Shown here: positions 1 to 10,051 of the stretch, piece by piece | Position numbering within the stretch: the stretch's first letter is position 1 | How the letters are laid out: each line of letters starts with the position of its first letter | Assembly: GCF_001421515.1 (NCBI RefSeq) | Contig: NZ_LMKM01000023.1 | Span: forward strand, 253,707 to 317,706 | Length of the DNA stretch: 64,000 bases | Direction of reading: 5' to 3' | Source of the DNA: Pedobacter sp. Leaf216 | GTDB taxonomy: Bacteria > Bacteroidota > Bacteroidia > Sphingobacteriales > Sphingobacteriaceae | Translations under genes and position numbers: made by a program | Notes under the pieces: generated by a model | Told to the model about the DNA's origin: nothing | Seen by the model: only the letters and a program-made list of their open reading frames with translations | Database searches by the model: none

Positions 1-2302
1 TTACATCCCACCTGAAATCTTTTGATACGATTGGTTTACCGTTCAGCACCAGCTCAACTCCCCTGTTTCTAATATCGCCCGCATTGATTGATTTGGTTAC
101 ATAACCCACGGCCGATGAAATCTGCGTTTGAATAATCTGATCTTTACTTAACGAGTAATAATAAGTAAAATCAAAGCCTAAGCGGTTTTTAAGAAACGAC
201 ATTTCTAACCCAGCCTCATAAGTATTGGTAAACTCAGGCCGAAGATCGGGATTACCCAGATTTGGTGCTATTGTTAAACCACCTGTTCCTGTTGGTAGCT
301 GAATATAGGGCGAATACCCGGTAAAGGTAGAATATTCTGAAGCGTCCTTTCCGATTCTTGCATAAGATAAACGCAACTTGGCCTGACTGATTACCGCAGG
401 CAATTTAAACTGATCAGAAAACACATAACTTAAACTTGCTGAGGGATAGAAAAATGACCTGCTTGCTTTTGGCAGCGTTGAAGTGATATCATTCCGGCCT
501 GTTAAGGTTAAGAAAAGGTAATTTTTGTAATCAAAAGTAGCTTCTCCAAAATAACCGATCAATCTTTTTTGTTTCAGGGTTTGCGATGGTGTAAGTACAC
601 CTGCATTGGCTAAGTTAAAGAAATTGTAAACACCTAAGATACTACCCAAAGTACCGATCTCCTTGGATTTACGATCGTAAAGTTCTTGTCCGAGTCTTAA
701 TGTACCGGTAATATCATCAGTTAATTTCGAGGTTAACGTAGCAACAAAAGTACTGTTGATCGTTCTAAACTTGGTATTGTACTCGCCATAAAAACCCTGT
801 AAATTATCGTACATGGCTTCGGTGGCATACATTGGGCCACGAGCGGTGCGCACACGGTTATCGGTATAAGTATCAATCCCTAAACGGTAAGAAAAATTAA
901 GCCACTTTGTTGGTTCATAACTTAGGCTGGTACCACCGATAAACCGGTTTACATCACCTTTAAGCCTGTTATTTGCTGTTCCCCATATTGGATTGTTTGT
1001 ACCAATATATTTTTGCGAACCATCTGGATTCTGATAATCTGCTACATCGTAACGTGGTGACCAATAGGCCAAAGTTTCACCAAAACGGTCAGCACTGTAG
1101 GTATAGCCACCAGAATTGGTAAAATTCATATTTACAGAGGCCTTAAATTTAGGACTAATGGTAAAATCTGTATTTAAGCGGCCCGAAAAGTTTTTGTTAT
1201 CGGTATTTGGCATCATCCCTTTTTGGTACAGCTGCGAAATTGAAGAGAAAAATTTAATAACATCACTTCCTCCGGTAACCGAAATTGAGTTTTTAACCTG
1301 CTGTCCCGTACCAAATGCACGGTCGTAATTGTTAAATAACTGATCTGGGTGTGTTGGGTCAATCAGTTTAGCTTCGGCAATGGTTGGGCCCCATGCCGGG
1401 CCAATACCTCCAGGCGGGTTCGTATATACGCCTAAAACGCCCTGGGTATATTCTGTTTGTACATCTGGCGATTTCAAGACTTCATCAAAACCATAACTGC
1501 TGTTGAAATTAACGCTGACGCCATTCTCCTTGCCCCTTTTGGTAGTAATTACCACCACGCCATTTGCACCCCGCAAACCATAAAGGGCAGTTGCGGCACC
1601 TCCCTTTAAAATATTAATGGTTTCTATATCTTCAGGATTTACATCTGAAGCCCTGTTGGTTACGCCCCTTGATCCATAAGCGGTTCCATCAGGATTTGCA
1701 CCAACTGTAGAGGTAGAATTGTCAATCTGTACCCCATCAATTACATACAATGGATCGCCAGAAATATTAGGATCAATGGAGTTTACTCCCCTGATCCGGA
1801 TACTGGCTCCCTGGCCAGGGCCACCACCTGTACTCGATATGGTTGCCCCTGCAATTTTACCTTGCAAGGCATTTACCAAGTTAGACTGATGGTTGTAATT
1901 AAGATCTTCGGATTTTACAGACTGCGCGGCATAACCAAGTGATTTGGCCTGACGTGTAATGCCTAGAGCGGTTGAAATGGTAACTTCCTGTAGATCCTGA
2001 GCATCTGAAGCCAAAACTGCGTTAATTGTTGTTTTACTGCCAACAGTAATTTCTTGCGTTTTATATCCCAAAAGGCTAATTACAAGTACTGCATTTGGAG
2101 CGGGCACCTGAATGGTAAAACCACCGTTCCCATCGGTTGAGGTACCTGTGGAAGTTCCCTTGATTTTAATACTTGCACCAGGTAACGGACCCCGGTCATC
2201 AGCGGAAGTTATTTTCCCTGTTACTGTTTTTACCTGTGCCAGTGCGGAAAGACCAGTAAGTAGTATGCACAGAAAAAAAAGTGAGGTAAAGATTTTTCTC
2301 AT
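1..2302 (-). CDS. SusC/RagA-family TonB-linked outer membrane receptor (3' end beyond window)
   Basis: Open frame from ATG at 2300-2302 down to the window edge with no stop (about 767 codons; the family is usually near 1000), so the C-terminal part of the barrel lies outside. I translated it from the sequence: signal peptide (MRKIFTSLFFLCILL..ALAQ), a carboxypeptidase-regulatory-like domain (about 25-105), then a plug domain with the SusC signatures PLYVIDGV and GANGVVVITTKRG, then barrel strands rich in aromatic residues. The role expected for the family is energy-dependent import of oligosaccharides or peptides with a SusD lipoprotein, which would lie past the left edge. Substrate cannot be told. 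The in-frame reading, not the TTA at positions 1-3 (another frame), shows that it is cut by the window. Confidence 0.9.
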   Translation of the reverse strand, partial: MRKIFTSLFFLCILLTGLSALAQVKTVTGKITSADDRGPLPGASIKIKGTSTGTSTDGNGGFTIQVPAPNAVLVISLLGYKTQEITVGSKTTINAVLASDAQDLQEVTISTALGITRQAKSLGYAAQSVKSEDLNYNHQSNLVNALQGKIAGATISSTGGGPGQGASIRIRGVNSIDPNISGDPLYVIDGVQIDNSTSTVGANPDGTAYGSRGVTNRASDVNPEDIETINILKGGAATALYGLRGANGVVVITTKRGKENGVSVNFNSSYGFDEVLKSPDVQTEYTQGVLGVYTNPPGGIGPAWGPTIAEAKLIDPTHPDQLFNNYDRAFGTGQQVKNSISVTGGSDVIKFFSSISQLYQKGMMPNTDNKNFSGRLNTDFTISPKFKASVNMNFTNSGGYTYSADRFGETLAYWSPRYDVADYQNPDGSQKYIGTNNPIWGTANNRLKGDVNRFIGGTSLSYEPTKWLNFSYRLGIDTYTDNRVRTARGPMYATEAMYDNLQGFYGEYNTKFRTINSTFVATLTSKLTDDITGTLRLGQELYDRKSKEIGTLGSILGVYNFFNLANAGVLTPSQTLKQKRLIGYFGEATFDYKNYLFLTLTGRNDITSTLPKASRSFFYPSASLSYVFSDQFKLPAVISQAKLRLSYARIGKDASEYSTFTGYSPYIQLPTGTGGLTIAPNLGNPDLRPEFTNTYEAGLEMSFLKNRLGFDFTYYYSLSKDQIIQTQISSAVGYVTKSINAGDIRNRGVELVLNGKPIVSKDFRWDV

Positions 2303-2624
2303 ATCTCGATTATTTAGGTTAAGGATGTGTTAGCAATTGCAATATAAGATTTTTAGAAACAAGAACACGCAACAAAACGCGAGCAATGAAGCTATTTTTA
2401 GTACAATTTTTGATACAAAAATGCAATCTCCCGCAAAAACGCGCATAAATTAACAGTTAATGACGCAAATAACCATTGAATTTAATTCTTGTAGTAAAAA
2501 TTAGGAAGATATTTAATTGCTTATTTAAATTATTATTGTTTAAGTTAAATAACCACCTCATGTTAAACAAAAAAGTCTTTCCAGGTTATAGGAAAGACTT
2601 ATAATATATATGTTGATTGGGTTT
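2303..2624. other. intergenic region, 322 bp
   Basis: AT-rich spacer holding the upstream region of the left-edge SusC gene and the transcription terminator of the next receptor gene. I see no open frame worth calling and no clear TAnnTTTG box. Confidence 0.5.
2567..2600 (-). terminator. intrinsic terminator of the 2625-5081 receptor gene
   Basis: Perfect 10-bp arms (AAGTCTTTCC at 2573-2582, GGAAAGACTT at 2591-2600) around an 8-nt loop. Read on the minus strand the hairpin is followed by a T run, 25 bp after the stop codon of the receptor gene. Confidence 0.85.
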
Positions 2625-5081
2625 TTACTGTTGAACACCGCCCATACCACCACCTTGCTGCTGTTGATCTTGCTTCACATCGTCGTTTTTAATCTTTTTC
2701 TTCTCTGTAAACTTAAGTTTACCGAATGAATAACTAAAGTTAACACCGAATGAACGTAGTGGATAATAAATATTAGCACTTTGGTAAATCGTACCTGTTG
2801 CATTTATCGCATTGTTTACTGTTTTTATATGTAAATCTTTAGTGAACGGATTTAGCACATTAAGACCAATACTTCCCTTTTTCTTTAAAATATCTTTCTT
2901 GATAGATCCCCCATAGATATAGAATGGATCTGTTGAACCTTGATAGGTACGTCTTTTCGAGGTGATCACATTAAAAAGCTCAAAATTGTAGCCTTTGCCA
3001 AAACCATAAGCAGAGCGTATAAACCAGTTGAAATTAAAATATGTACCGGTATTGATATTGGTTTGGGTATTAGTTACTGAATAAGTATTTCCAGCAAAAT
3101 TTGTCATCAGGGTCCATTTCGGTTTAATGTTGTACGATGCGAAAAGATTGAAGCCATAGGTTTCTGCGGTACCAACATTGATATATGAGGTTAAGGTTTT
3201 GTCAACCAATTGATTTGTTGTCGGATTTAACTCTTGAATTGGAGAGATAGAACTTTCGATAACTCCACCTGTACGGCGATAAAAAACTGATGCGTTGATA
3301 ACAGATCCCTTGATAAATGTTGAATATCCAAGCTCTAGATTATCACTCAACTCTGGGCTTAACTGCGGATTTCCCTGTTGAACATTAAACAAATCACTCG
3401 TATTTCTGAATGGGTTTAAATAAGATTGAGTAGGCCTCTGTACCCTGCGGTTATAGCTCAATTTAAGGGTTGTACTACCTTTTAGGGTTCTAGATACAAT
3501 TACACTGGGAAACAGATTGAAGTAATCATTTTTTTGGATTCCACTGCTTTGGGTATTGAAATCTATTTGAGTGTATTCGGCTCTTAAACCACCCTTAACT
3601 TGTAGTTTCTTGGTTAAATTGAAGCTGATTACACCATAACCTGCTCCAACATTTTGGTTATATTCAAAATCTTGTGCAGAAACATCAAACTGGCTTTTAA
3701 TATCTCTGAAAATACCTTTAGCCCCAACCTCTAAAACTACAGCCTTACTAAATGGATAAGTGTAATCGGTTTGAGCTGTGTATTCATTATTCTTACCTGT
3801 ATTATTACTAGTCAGCGTTTGCCCGGTTATGGCACCATCAGGAATGAATGTATTACTAAAACTTGTTGGGGTACGGCCTGTTGAAAGCTGTGCAGAAATT
3901 GAAAACTCCTCTCCTTCCTTTTTGCTGGTTTTACGGTAATCTACGTTCCAATCCATATTACTAAACGTCATATCCATGTCGCTAATATTGGTTGCTTTCA
4001 AATTATTGATAGTATATTCAGATGAACCTGGACCCCCATTAGAAAAGTTATTTAATTTAACTGTTGTACTAATGTTATTGTAAGCATTAAAGTCATAATC
4101 TAAACCTAAACTTCCATTGTAACCATTGCGACTCCATTTAGAAACACCATTCTGTACTCGGTTGTCGGTAGTTCCATCCTTGAATATAGTATTGGTTACA
4201 AACGATGTTCTTGAATCTTGGGCGTAAGCCAAGTTTGTACCTAAACTGGTATTTACACTCAAACGACCTGTTTTTGCGGTTAGATTAAATGCTCCGTTAT
4301 TTTGACGCGTTCCTGCCGCAGCACTTACACTTCCTGAAACGCCTTGAGCACTAGATTTTTTTGTGATAATATTAATAATACCGCCAGAACCTTCCGCGTC
4401 GTATTTAGCAGATGGGCTTGTAATTACCTCTACGCTTTTAATTTGTTCAGCAGGAATCATCTTTAGTGCATCAGCTACGCTACTTGCCATCGTACCAGAT
4501 GGCTTACCATTAATCAAAACCCTTACTGCGGCACCACGAAGCTGAATGTTTCCAGTAGGATCTACTGAAAGCATGGGCACTTTACGCATTACATCTGTAG
4601 CATCGCCACCTGCATTTGTACCATCAGCTTCTGCATTGTAAACCATTCTATCGATTTTATTTTCAATAACCGCTTTTGTTCCTTCAATCTGAACATCGGC
4701 CAAAGTATTTTCCGATCCTGAGATATAAATTGTGCCAATGTTGTTATCAGGTTTTGCCGGAGTTGTGGTAACCAGAACAGATTTTGTTTTGTAACCCATA
4801 AAACCGATCATTAGTTTATAAGAATCCGGCGATACGTTTTGCAAGCTTAGTTTACCTTTTTCATCGGTTACACCACCATTTACAGATTTATTATCTTTTG
4901 CAGTAACCAAAGAAACTGTGGCGTAATCAATTGGTTTTTTGGTTAATGAATCAAGTATGGTGGCAGTAATACGTCCGGTAACTGTAGATTTTTTTGGTCC
5001 TCCACCAAAGCCGCCCGGAAATTGGGCCTGCGCAGTGAAAAATAGTCCAAGGATAAAGGTTAATAGTAGAAGTCTTTTCAT
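2625..5081 (-). CDS. TonB-dependent receptor, outer-membrane beta-barrel (OMP_b-brl_3 type)
   Basis: 818 aa. Signal peptide MKRLLLLTFILGLFFTAQAQ, then a Gly-rich stretch, a carboxypeptidase-regulatory-like domain (about 35-120), a plug domain (about 125-245, with the phrases LINGKPSG and DAEGSGGIINIITKK) and a long barrel ending in YSFGKLKF. The C-terminus is a low-complexity tail of K, D, Q and G that would hang in the periplasm or outside. This plug/barrel type occurs widely in Bacteroidota without a SusD partner, and none is adjacent here. Substrate unknown. It stands alone: own terminator downstream, and a promoter region with paired CCGACTAA motifs upstream. The start is supported by the signal peptide. 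Confidence 0.85.
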   Translation of the reverse strand: MKRLLLLTFILGLFFTAQAQFPGGFGGGPKKSTVTGRITATILDSLTKKPIDYATVSLVTAKDNKSVNGGVTDEKGKLSLQNVSPDSYKLMIGFMGYKTKSVLVTTTPAKPDNNIGTIYISGSENTLADVQIEGTKAVIENKIDRMVYNAEADGTNAGGDATDVMRKVPMLSVDPTGNIQLRGAAVRVLINGKPSGTMASSVADALKMIPAEQIKSVEVITSPSAKYDAEGSGGIINIITKKSSAQGVSGSVSAAAGTRQNNGAFNLTAKTGRLSVNTSLGTNLAYAQDSRTSFVTNTIFKDGTTDNRVQNGVSKWSRNGYNGSLGLDYDFNAYNNISTTVKLNNFSNGGPGSSEYTINNLKATNISDMDMTFSNMDWNVDYRKTSKKEGEEFSISAQLSTGRTPTSFSNTFIPDGAITGQTLTSNNTGKNNEYTAQTDYTYPFSKAVVLEVGAKGIFRDIKSQFDVSAQDFEYNQNVGAGYGVISFNLTKKLQVKGGLRAEYTQIDFNTQSSGIQKNDYFNLFPSVIVSRTLKGSTTLKLSYNRRVQRPTQSYLNPFRNTSDLFNVQQGNPQLSPELSDNLELGYSTFIKGSVINASVFYRRTGGVIESSISPIQELNPTTNQLVDKTLTSYINVGTAETYGFNLFASYNIKPKWTLMTNFAGNTYSVTNTQTNINTGTYFNFNWFIRSAYGFGKGYNFELFNVITSKRRTYQGSTDPFYIYGGSIKKDILKKKGSIGLNVLNPFTKDLHIKTVNNAINATGTIYQSANIYYPLRSFGVNFSYSFGKLKFTEKKKIKNDDVKQDQQQQGGGMGGVQQ

Positions 5082-5166
5082 GTTAAAAGTTAGTCTTTTG
5101 TAATTAGTCTACGCAAATTGCATTTTGTTACAATTATACGCTATACTTTTTACACCAACCCTATCA

Positions 5167-5196
5167 ATTAGTCGGCAAACAATGCCGATTAGTCGG
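5167..5196 (-). promoter_or_regulatory. 21-bp-phased direct repeat, candidate regulator site
   Basis: ATTAGTCGG occurs at 5167-5175 and again at 5188-5196 (start-to-start 21 bp), and the second copy is part of the palindrome CCGATTAGTCGG. It lies 86-115 bp upstream of the receptor start at 5081. Two direct repeats two helical turns apart are typical of LytTR-type response regulator sites, but this identification is inference. Confidence 0.4.
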
Positions 5197-5305
5197 TAAA
5201 TGAAATTTTTCCATTTAATCCTTAACTCAATTACTGAATTTGAATTGTATTTATTATAAATTAAGATTTTAAACTAAAAACATCCTGCTAAGCACTTCAA
5301 ATTTC

Positions 5306-6544
5306 TTACCTGGCAATATTGTTCGGGCGGGAATAAACCATTTGCATTACATTTATATTCCTCATGGCAAATGCTGCTTCACAATAGTTAAGGTAATAAT
5401 TCCATTTGCGGATAAAAGTATCATCAAAACCTAAGGCCTTTACTTTATCAATGTTTTTATTAAATTCAAGAAACCACAAATGTAATGTACGGGCATAATC
5501 CAAACCCATATCTTTTAAATCAACAAGGGTTAAATCGCCTGTTTCATTAATGGCTTTATTCATGGCTGCAACAGAAGGTAAAAGTGAGCCAGGGAAAATA
5601 TGTTTTTGAATCCAGTCTACACCGTTCCGCAACTTATCGTATCTGCAATCGGGCGAAGTGATTACCTGAAAAGCAAATATCCCATCGGGCTTTAAAAGAT
5701 CCTGACATTTTTCGAAATAGGTTTCCAAATATTGGTGACCAACAGCCTCAAGCATTTCTATGGAAACAATTTTATCAAATGTGCCTTCAATTTTACGGTA
5801 ATCCTGAATAATAATAGAAACTTTATCGGCCAGGCCTTCGGCATTTACACGCGCTATGGCCAATTTTTGTTGCTCTTTAGAGATGGTTACCGAAGTAACT
5901 TTACAACCATAATTTTTCGCTAAAAATATTGCATTTCCACCCCAACCGCTTCCTATTTCCAAAACATGATCAGTAGCTTTAATTTTGAGCTGTTTTGCCA
6001 AACGGTCATATTTGGCATATTGAGATTCTTCTAAACTTAAATCTTCAGGATTAAAATAACCGCTGGAGTAAGTCATGGTTTTATCCAGAAAAGTGGCAAA
6101 AAAATCATTGTTCAGGTCGTAATGCTCTGAAATATTTTTTTGTGATCCGGCCAGGGTATTTGCCCTGCGTACGTGGTAAATTTTATTAACCCATTTAAAA
6201 AGATTCAGCGCAACCGATTTTACTTTACTTCCGGTAATGGAGGGCGCGTTTTCGATGTTCAGGATTACCCATTTAATCACATTGGTAATGTTTGTGGTAT
6301 CCCATAAACCAGTGGTATACCCTTCGCCAAAACCGATGTCGCCGTAAAGTGCAATAGATTTAAAAAAATCAGCATGATTAACCTGAATATGTGCTTCAAT
6401 TTTATGTTCGCCGTTCCCAAAAACCAAAGTTTCGCCGCCTGGCATCGAAAGTTCTAATTTCCCCAATGTCATTTTAGAAAGTGCATTGAGTACAACTCTT
6501 TCAAAAAAGCCTGTTGATGTTCTGGTAGCGGTAAGCGTATTCAT
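5306..6544 (-). CDS. cfa: cyclopropane-fatty-acyl-phospholipid synthase
   Basis: 412 aa, usual length for the full CfaB-type enzyme. It transfers a methylene group from S-adenosylmethionine to the cis double bond of acyl chains in membrane phospholipids. The N-terminal lipid-binding region (1-130) is followed by the SAM-binding core: VLEIGSGWGG near 196-205 and CKVTSVTISKEQ near 214-225, then the family motif EMLEAVGH. The start MNTLTATRTSTGFFERVV is the natural one, 10 bp after the DUF1365 gene, so the two are almost surely co-transcribed. The window holds a second, more divergent member of this family at 8855-9883. Division of labour between them is not visible from sequence. Confidence 0.92.
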   Translation of the reverse strand: MNTLTATRTSTGFFERVVLNALSKMTLGKLELSMPGGETLVFGNGEHKIEAHIQVNHADFFKSIALYGDIGFGEGYTTGLWDTTNITNVIKWVILNIENAPSITGSKVKSVALNLFKWVNKIYHVRRANTLAGSQKNISEHYDLNNDFFATFLDKTMTYSSGYFNPEDLSLEESQYAKYDRLAKQLKIKATDHVLEIGSGWGGNAIFLAKNYGCKVTSVTISKEQQKLAIARVNAEGLADKVSIIIQDYRKIEGTFDKIVSIEMLEAVGHQYLETYFEKCQDLLKPDGIFAFQVITSPDCRYDKLRNGVDWIQKHIFPGSLLPSVAAMNKAINETGDLTLVDLKDMGLDYARTLHLWFLEFNKNIDKVKALGFDDTFIRKWNYYLNYCEAAFAMRNINVMQMVYSRPNNIAR

Positions 6545-6554
6545 AATCTTCGAT

Positions 6555-7367
6555 CTATTTAATTTGAGGTTTATAGGGTTTATATACGTTGCGTTGCAGC
6601 TCAGGGTTTTCGGCTTTTGGATGAAATGGTATTTTTTTTAACCAGAGTTTGAAAGCCTGCCAATGAATCATACCCATAATCTGCAGCGGAATAAAGGGTA
6701 TAGAGAAAAAATACCGCAACATATTGGCGTTGGTTAATGCTTTCTTTTCTCCCTTTAAGGTACTGATAAAAAATAGATTGCCGTTCTTATCCAGATCATC
6801 AATTTTAATATCGAGGGTATTGGATGGTACTTTTAGTTTAAAATCGAAAGCATCATCATGATCTATAAAGGGCGAAACATAAAAATATTTTGTTGTAATT
6901 TTTTTAAAAGTATTTTCCTTCAATTCATCTTTTCCAAAGAAAAAAAGTTTCATTTCGCGGTAAGTATTGCTTATTTCGGCCACGCAACAAACCGGATTTT
7001 CTTCCTTATCAAAACAATAATAGAAAGAAACAGGATTAAAATTATAGCCTAGAACATTAAGATTGGTTAATAACTTAATGTTAAGCCGGGTGCCATCTAC
7101 ACCGTTTTCTTTTAAATAATCTTCCAGGTGCTGACGGGTGTTTTTGCTCCCGTCTGGATTTTCTTTTGGCAACTGGAGGTGTTCGGCATCCCTGAAAGAA
7201 AACAAGTTAAATCTGTTCCTGCTGAACCAGCGCAATTTTTGGCTAAGCAAATCCAACTCATCCAAATCAATGTAAAACATATATACACTATACCAAAAAG
7301 AATGTTTTTTGGGTGCCAGGCGATGGTGCATTACCTTTGCGGTGTAGATGTTTGAGTTGATTTGCAT
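6555..7367 (-). CDS. DUF1365 family protein
   Basis: 270 aa. Recognised by the opening MHHRLAPKKHSFWYSVYMFYIDLDEL, by the block LGYNFNPVSFYYCFD (about 112-126) and by its neighbours. DUF1365 proteins are a conserved family of uncertain biochemical role, nearly always encoded beside an FAD-dependent amine-oxidase-like protein and cyclopropane synthases, which is the case here. A role in acyl-chain modification is inferred from this context. It sits between the FAD protein (153 bp upstream) and cfa (10 bp downstream). Confidence 0.85.
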   Translation of the reverse strand: MQINSNIYTAKVMHHRLAPKKHSFWYSVYMFYIDLDELDLLSQKLRWFSRNRFNLFSFRDAEHLQLPKENPDGSKNTRQHLEDYLKENGVDGTRLNIKLLTNLNVLGYNFNPVSFYYCFDKEENPVCCVAEISNTYREMKLFFFGKDELKENTFKKITTKYFYVSPFIDHDDAFDFKLKVPSNTLDIKIDDLDKNGNLFFISTLKGEKKALTNANMLRYFFSIPFIPLQIMGMIHWQAFKLWLKKIPFHPKAENPELQRNVYKPYKPQIK

Positions 7368-7520
7368 TAATATTACAATTTACATTTTTTTTTGGTTGTT
7401 ATTCTATCGATTCATCATCTTGACTGCAACGCAGCAGAATGGAGAGATCGATCTTAACAGATTTATAGACTACATTGCGCTGAGCTAAAAAATAACGGCA
7501 ACTTTAAAAGAGATCTGCAA

Positions 7521-8765
7521 TTAAAGCCCCATACATAAATCAACTGCGCTTTTATAGGCATCCTCGTGAAAACCGTACTTAAAATAACTGCCGCAATAAT
7601 ATACAGGCCCTGTTCCGTTCAGCTTGTGTAATTGCTCCTGCGCCTGCATGGCCGGAACATCAAATAAAGGATGGTGGTAATCGATTTCCTTAATAATTTT
7701 CTCCGGATTTAATGTTGATGTAGGATTGATGGAGACAAAATAATTCTGTTTTTTAGATACACCCTGTAAACTGTTCATCCAATAAATGGTACTTGGCAAC
7801 AGCTTTTCTCCCTGTTTTTCTACGCGATAATTCCAGCTGCTCCAGGCCAGCCTGGCTGAGGGCATTTGCTTTTCATCGGTATGCACTACAGCTTTGTTCA
7901 GCTGGTATTTAAATTTAGAAAGCAGTTCTGTTTCTAAAGCTGTTTTATCTTTTACAATTTCAAACGTTTCATCGGCATGGCTGGCCATAATTACCTTATC
8001 AAATTCGAACCGCTCGCCATTATTATTTATTACTTCAACTTTCCCATTATCCAAACGTTTTACAGAAACTATTTTAGTATTGATTTTTATTCTATCCCGA
8101 AAAGGGGCAATCAGTTTTTCGCGGTAGGCCTGACTTCCATTTTGGAGCGTATACCATTGATGCTGCGTGTCTAAGCCTAAAAAGCCATGATTTTTAAAAA
8201 AGCGAATCAGCGTAATTGCAGGGAAATCAAGAATCTGTTCCATCGGGGCACTCCAAACCGCAGCACTCATCGGAATGAGGTATTGCCAGAGCATATCATC
8301 ACTATAGCCAAATTCTTTAAAAAACCTGCCTATAGAATAATCCTGATATTCGGGTTTATCCAATATTTCTACACTTTGTTTATTGAAACGGTTAATCTGC
8401 ATCAGCATTTTCAGGTAGGAAATATTAAAAATATTTTTCCGCTGGGCAAAAAGATGGTTTAAACTCGAGCCACTATATTCTAACTTTTTTGGCAGGAACT
8501 GCACACTGAACGACATATCTGTTTTAATAACAGGGGCATCGATCTCTGCAAACATTTCGGTTAAATTTGGATAGGTTTGATAGTTAAAAACCATAAAACC
8601 GCTATCCAGGTAAATGGGCTTACCATCTTCTTCGAGTGTGATGGTATTGGTATGCCCTCCAATATAATCGGCTTCTTCGAAAAGGGTAATATCGTATTTA
8701 TGTTGCAGCTTATGGGCACAACCCATGCCAGCAATTCCTGAGCCTATAATGGCAAGTTTTTGCAT
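7521..8765 (-). CDS. FAD-dependent oxidoreductase, amine-oxidase/desaturase-like
   Basis: 414 aa. The start carries a dinucleotide-binding motif (IIGSGIAGMGCAHKL), followed by the second FAD signature EEADYIGGHTNT and DSGFMVFNYQTYPNL. Proteins of this type sit with DUF1365 and cyclopropane-synthase genes. In Rhodobacter sphaeroides relatives of these genes take part in furan fatty acid formation, where a flavoprotein introduces a double bond into a methylated acyl chain. Applying this here is inference. Likely cytoplasmic or peripheral at the membrane. Start chosen at the ATG directly before the Rossmann motif. Confidence 0.8.
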   Translation of the reverse strand: MQKLAIIGSGIAGMGCAHKLQHKYDITLFEEADYIGGHTNTITLEEDGKPIYLDSGFMVFNYQTYPNLTEMFAEIDAPVIKTDMSFSVQFLPKKLEYSGSSLNHLFAQRKNIFNISYLKMLMQINRFNKQSVEILDKPEYQDYSIGRFFKEFGYSDDMLWQYLIPMSAAVWSAPMEQILDFPAITLIRFFKNHGFLGLDTQHQWYTLQNGSQAYREKLIAPFRDRIKINTKIVSVKRLDNGKVEVINNNGERFEFDKVIMASHADETFEIVKDKTALETELLSKFKYQLNKAVVHTDEKQMPSARLAWSSWNYRVEKQGEKLLPSTIYWMNSLQGVSKKQNYFVSINPTSTLNPEKIIKEIDYHHPLFDVPAMQAQEQLHKLNGTGPVYYCGSYFKYGFHEDAYKSAVDLCMGL

Positions 8766-8789
8766 TTTGATGAAATTGGATTAATCGTC

Positions 8790-8842
8790 ATGCTGAATTT
8801 AGTTCAGCATCTGTTATAAAGCCCCTGCATTAAGTTCAGGGG
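8790..8842. repeat. two small REP-like hairpins inside the lipid cluster
   Basis: ATGCTGAA (8790-8797) pairs with TTCAGCAT (8803-8810), and CCCCTG (8822-8827) pairs with CAGGGG (8837-8842), in the 89-bp gap between the FAD protein and the second methyltransferase. The first hairpin is the same element that recurs three times at 23.7-24.0 kb. Confidence 0.6.
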
Positions 8843-8854
8843 TGACGCAGCTCG

Positions 8855-9883
8855 TTAAACTTTATTAAATAAATAATGGCACACCATCCATTCGTTACCT
8901 TTATTGTAATTAAACAGTTCGGCGCACGACATATAAAATAACCTCCAGTATACCCACCACCTCACGGCCTGATCTTTGCCATAAGTATCTTCTAATATGG
9001 GCATAATTTCTTTTTTATGTTTGTCCATATTGCTTAACCAGGCTTCAGAAGTTTTGCCATAATTGGTTCCATTTACCACCCAATGTTTATCTATTTTTAG
9101 ATCATCGTTGAAGTAAAAAAACAAATGGTTAGATGGCATAATCCCACCCGTAAAAAAGTATTTACTCATCCAGTCGGTTTCATCAATTACCTCAAATTTA
9201 TAGGCTAAAGTTTTGTGCGTAAAAATGTGCACGAACAATTTCCCATCTGGTTTTAGAAATGAAGCTACTTTATTGAGCAAAAATTTATAATTGCGCATAT
9301 GTTCAAACATCTCTACTGAAACTATCCTGTCAAATGTATCAGCAATGGTAAAGGTGTTCATATCGGCCGTCAAAACCGTTAGGTTCTGAATGCCACGCTG
9401 CTTTGCCGTTTCATCGATAAAAATCTTTTGCGTAGCCGAATTGGATACCACGGTAAACGTGCTATCGGGAAATTTTGCCGACATGTAAAGGGAGAGTGAT
9501 CCCCAGCCACAGCCTAGTTCCAAAACGTTTTGCCCATGCTGTAAATCGGCTCTTTTGCAGGTTAAAGCCAACATGTCATCTTCAGAGGTATCGATATCTT
9601 TTACCCCAGGTTTCCAATAACCACTGCTGTACTTTAGGTTTTTGCCCAAACAATACTGAAAAAATTTGGTAGGCAATTCATAGTGCTGCTCATTTGCATC
9701 GGCTGTATTTACTGCAATTGGCGATTGTTTTAGCTCTGCAACCAGATCCATAAATTTTTCCTGTTGCAATTCTTCATCACCCAGGGTTTCATCGTCCAAA
9801 CGCTGTTTACATAATTTTCTAATGCCGATACGCAATGCTGTATCCGGAAGTTTGTCGTTTTCTAAAAGTTTGTCGTACCACAT
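8855..9883 (-). CDS. CFA-family SAM-dependent methyltransferase
   Basis: 342 aa, shorter than classical cyclopropane synthases because the N-terminal lipid-binding part is reduced. SAM-binding motif VLELGCGWGSLSLY near 121-134, then SVEMFEHMRNY near 189-199, where classical enzymes have EMxEAVG. This subfamily is common beside DUF1365/FAD genes. By analogy with UfaM-type enzymes it could methylate an acyl chain without ring closure, but cyclopropanation cannot be excluded. Downstream hairpins separate it from the FAD gene. The start MWYDKLLENDKLPD fits the family. Confidence 0.82.
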   Translation of the reverse strand: MWYDKLLENDKLPDTALRIGIRKLCKQRLDDETLGDEELQQEKFMDLVAELKQSPIAVNTADANEQHYELPTKFFQYCLGKNLKYSSGYWKPGVKDIDTSEDDMLALTCKRADLQHGQNVLELGCGWGSLSLYMSAKFPDSTFTVVSNSATQKIFIDETAKQRGIQNLTVLTADMNTFTIADTFDRIVSVEMFEHMRNYKFLLNKVASFLKPDGKLFVHIFTHKTLAYKFEVIDETDWMSKYFFTGGIMPSNHLFFYFNDDLKIDKHWVVNGTNYGKTSEAWLSNMDKHKKEIMPILEDTYGKDQAVRWWVYWRLFYMSCAELFNYNKGNEWMVCHYLFNKV

Positions 9884-10051
9884 AATAAGGTAGAGGGTTG
9901 TAAGGTAAAGGGTTTTGAGTCGTCAGTCCGAAAGCCGGATTACGATGCTATTGGTTATACGCAATTTGCTCGTGAGCAGATTGGTTGTTATTTTACTTTA
10001 ATGACGTCGGAAGATTAATTAGCTTTCCAACTTAGGTTTTTCCACTTCTAA

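Noticed and set aside
1..3. TTA as stop of the left-edge SusC gene
   Set aside because: It is out of frame with the ATG at 2300-2302; the true frame reads through the window edge.
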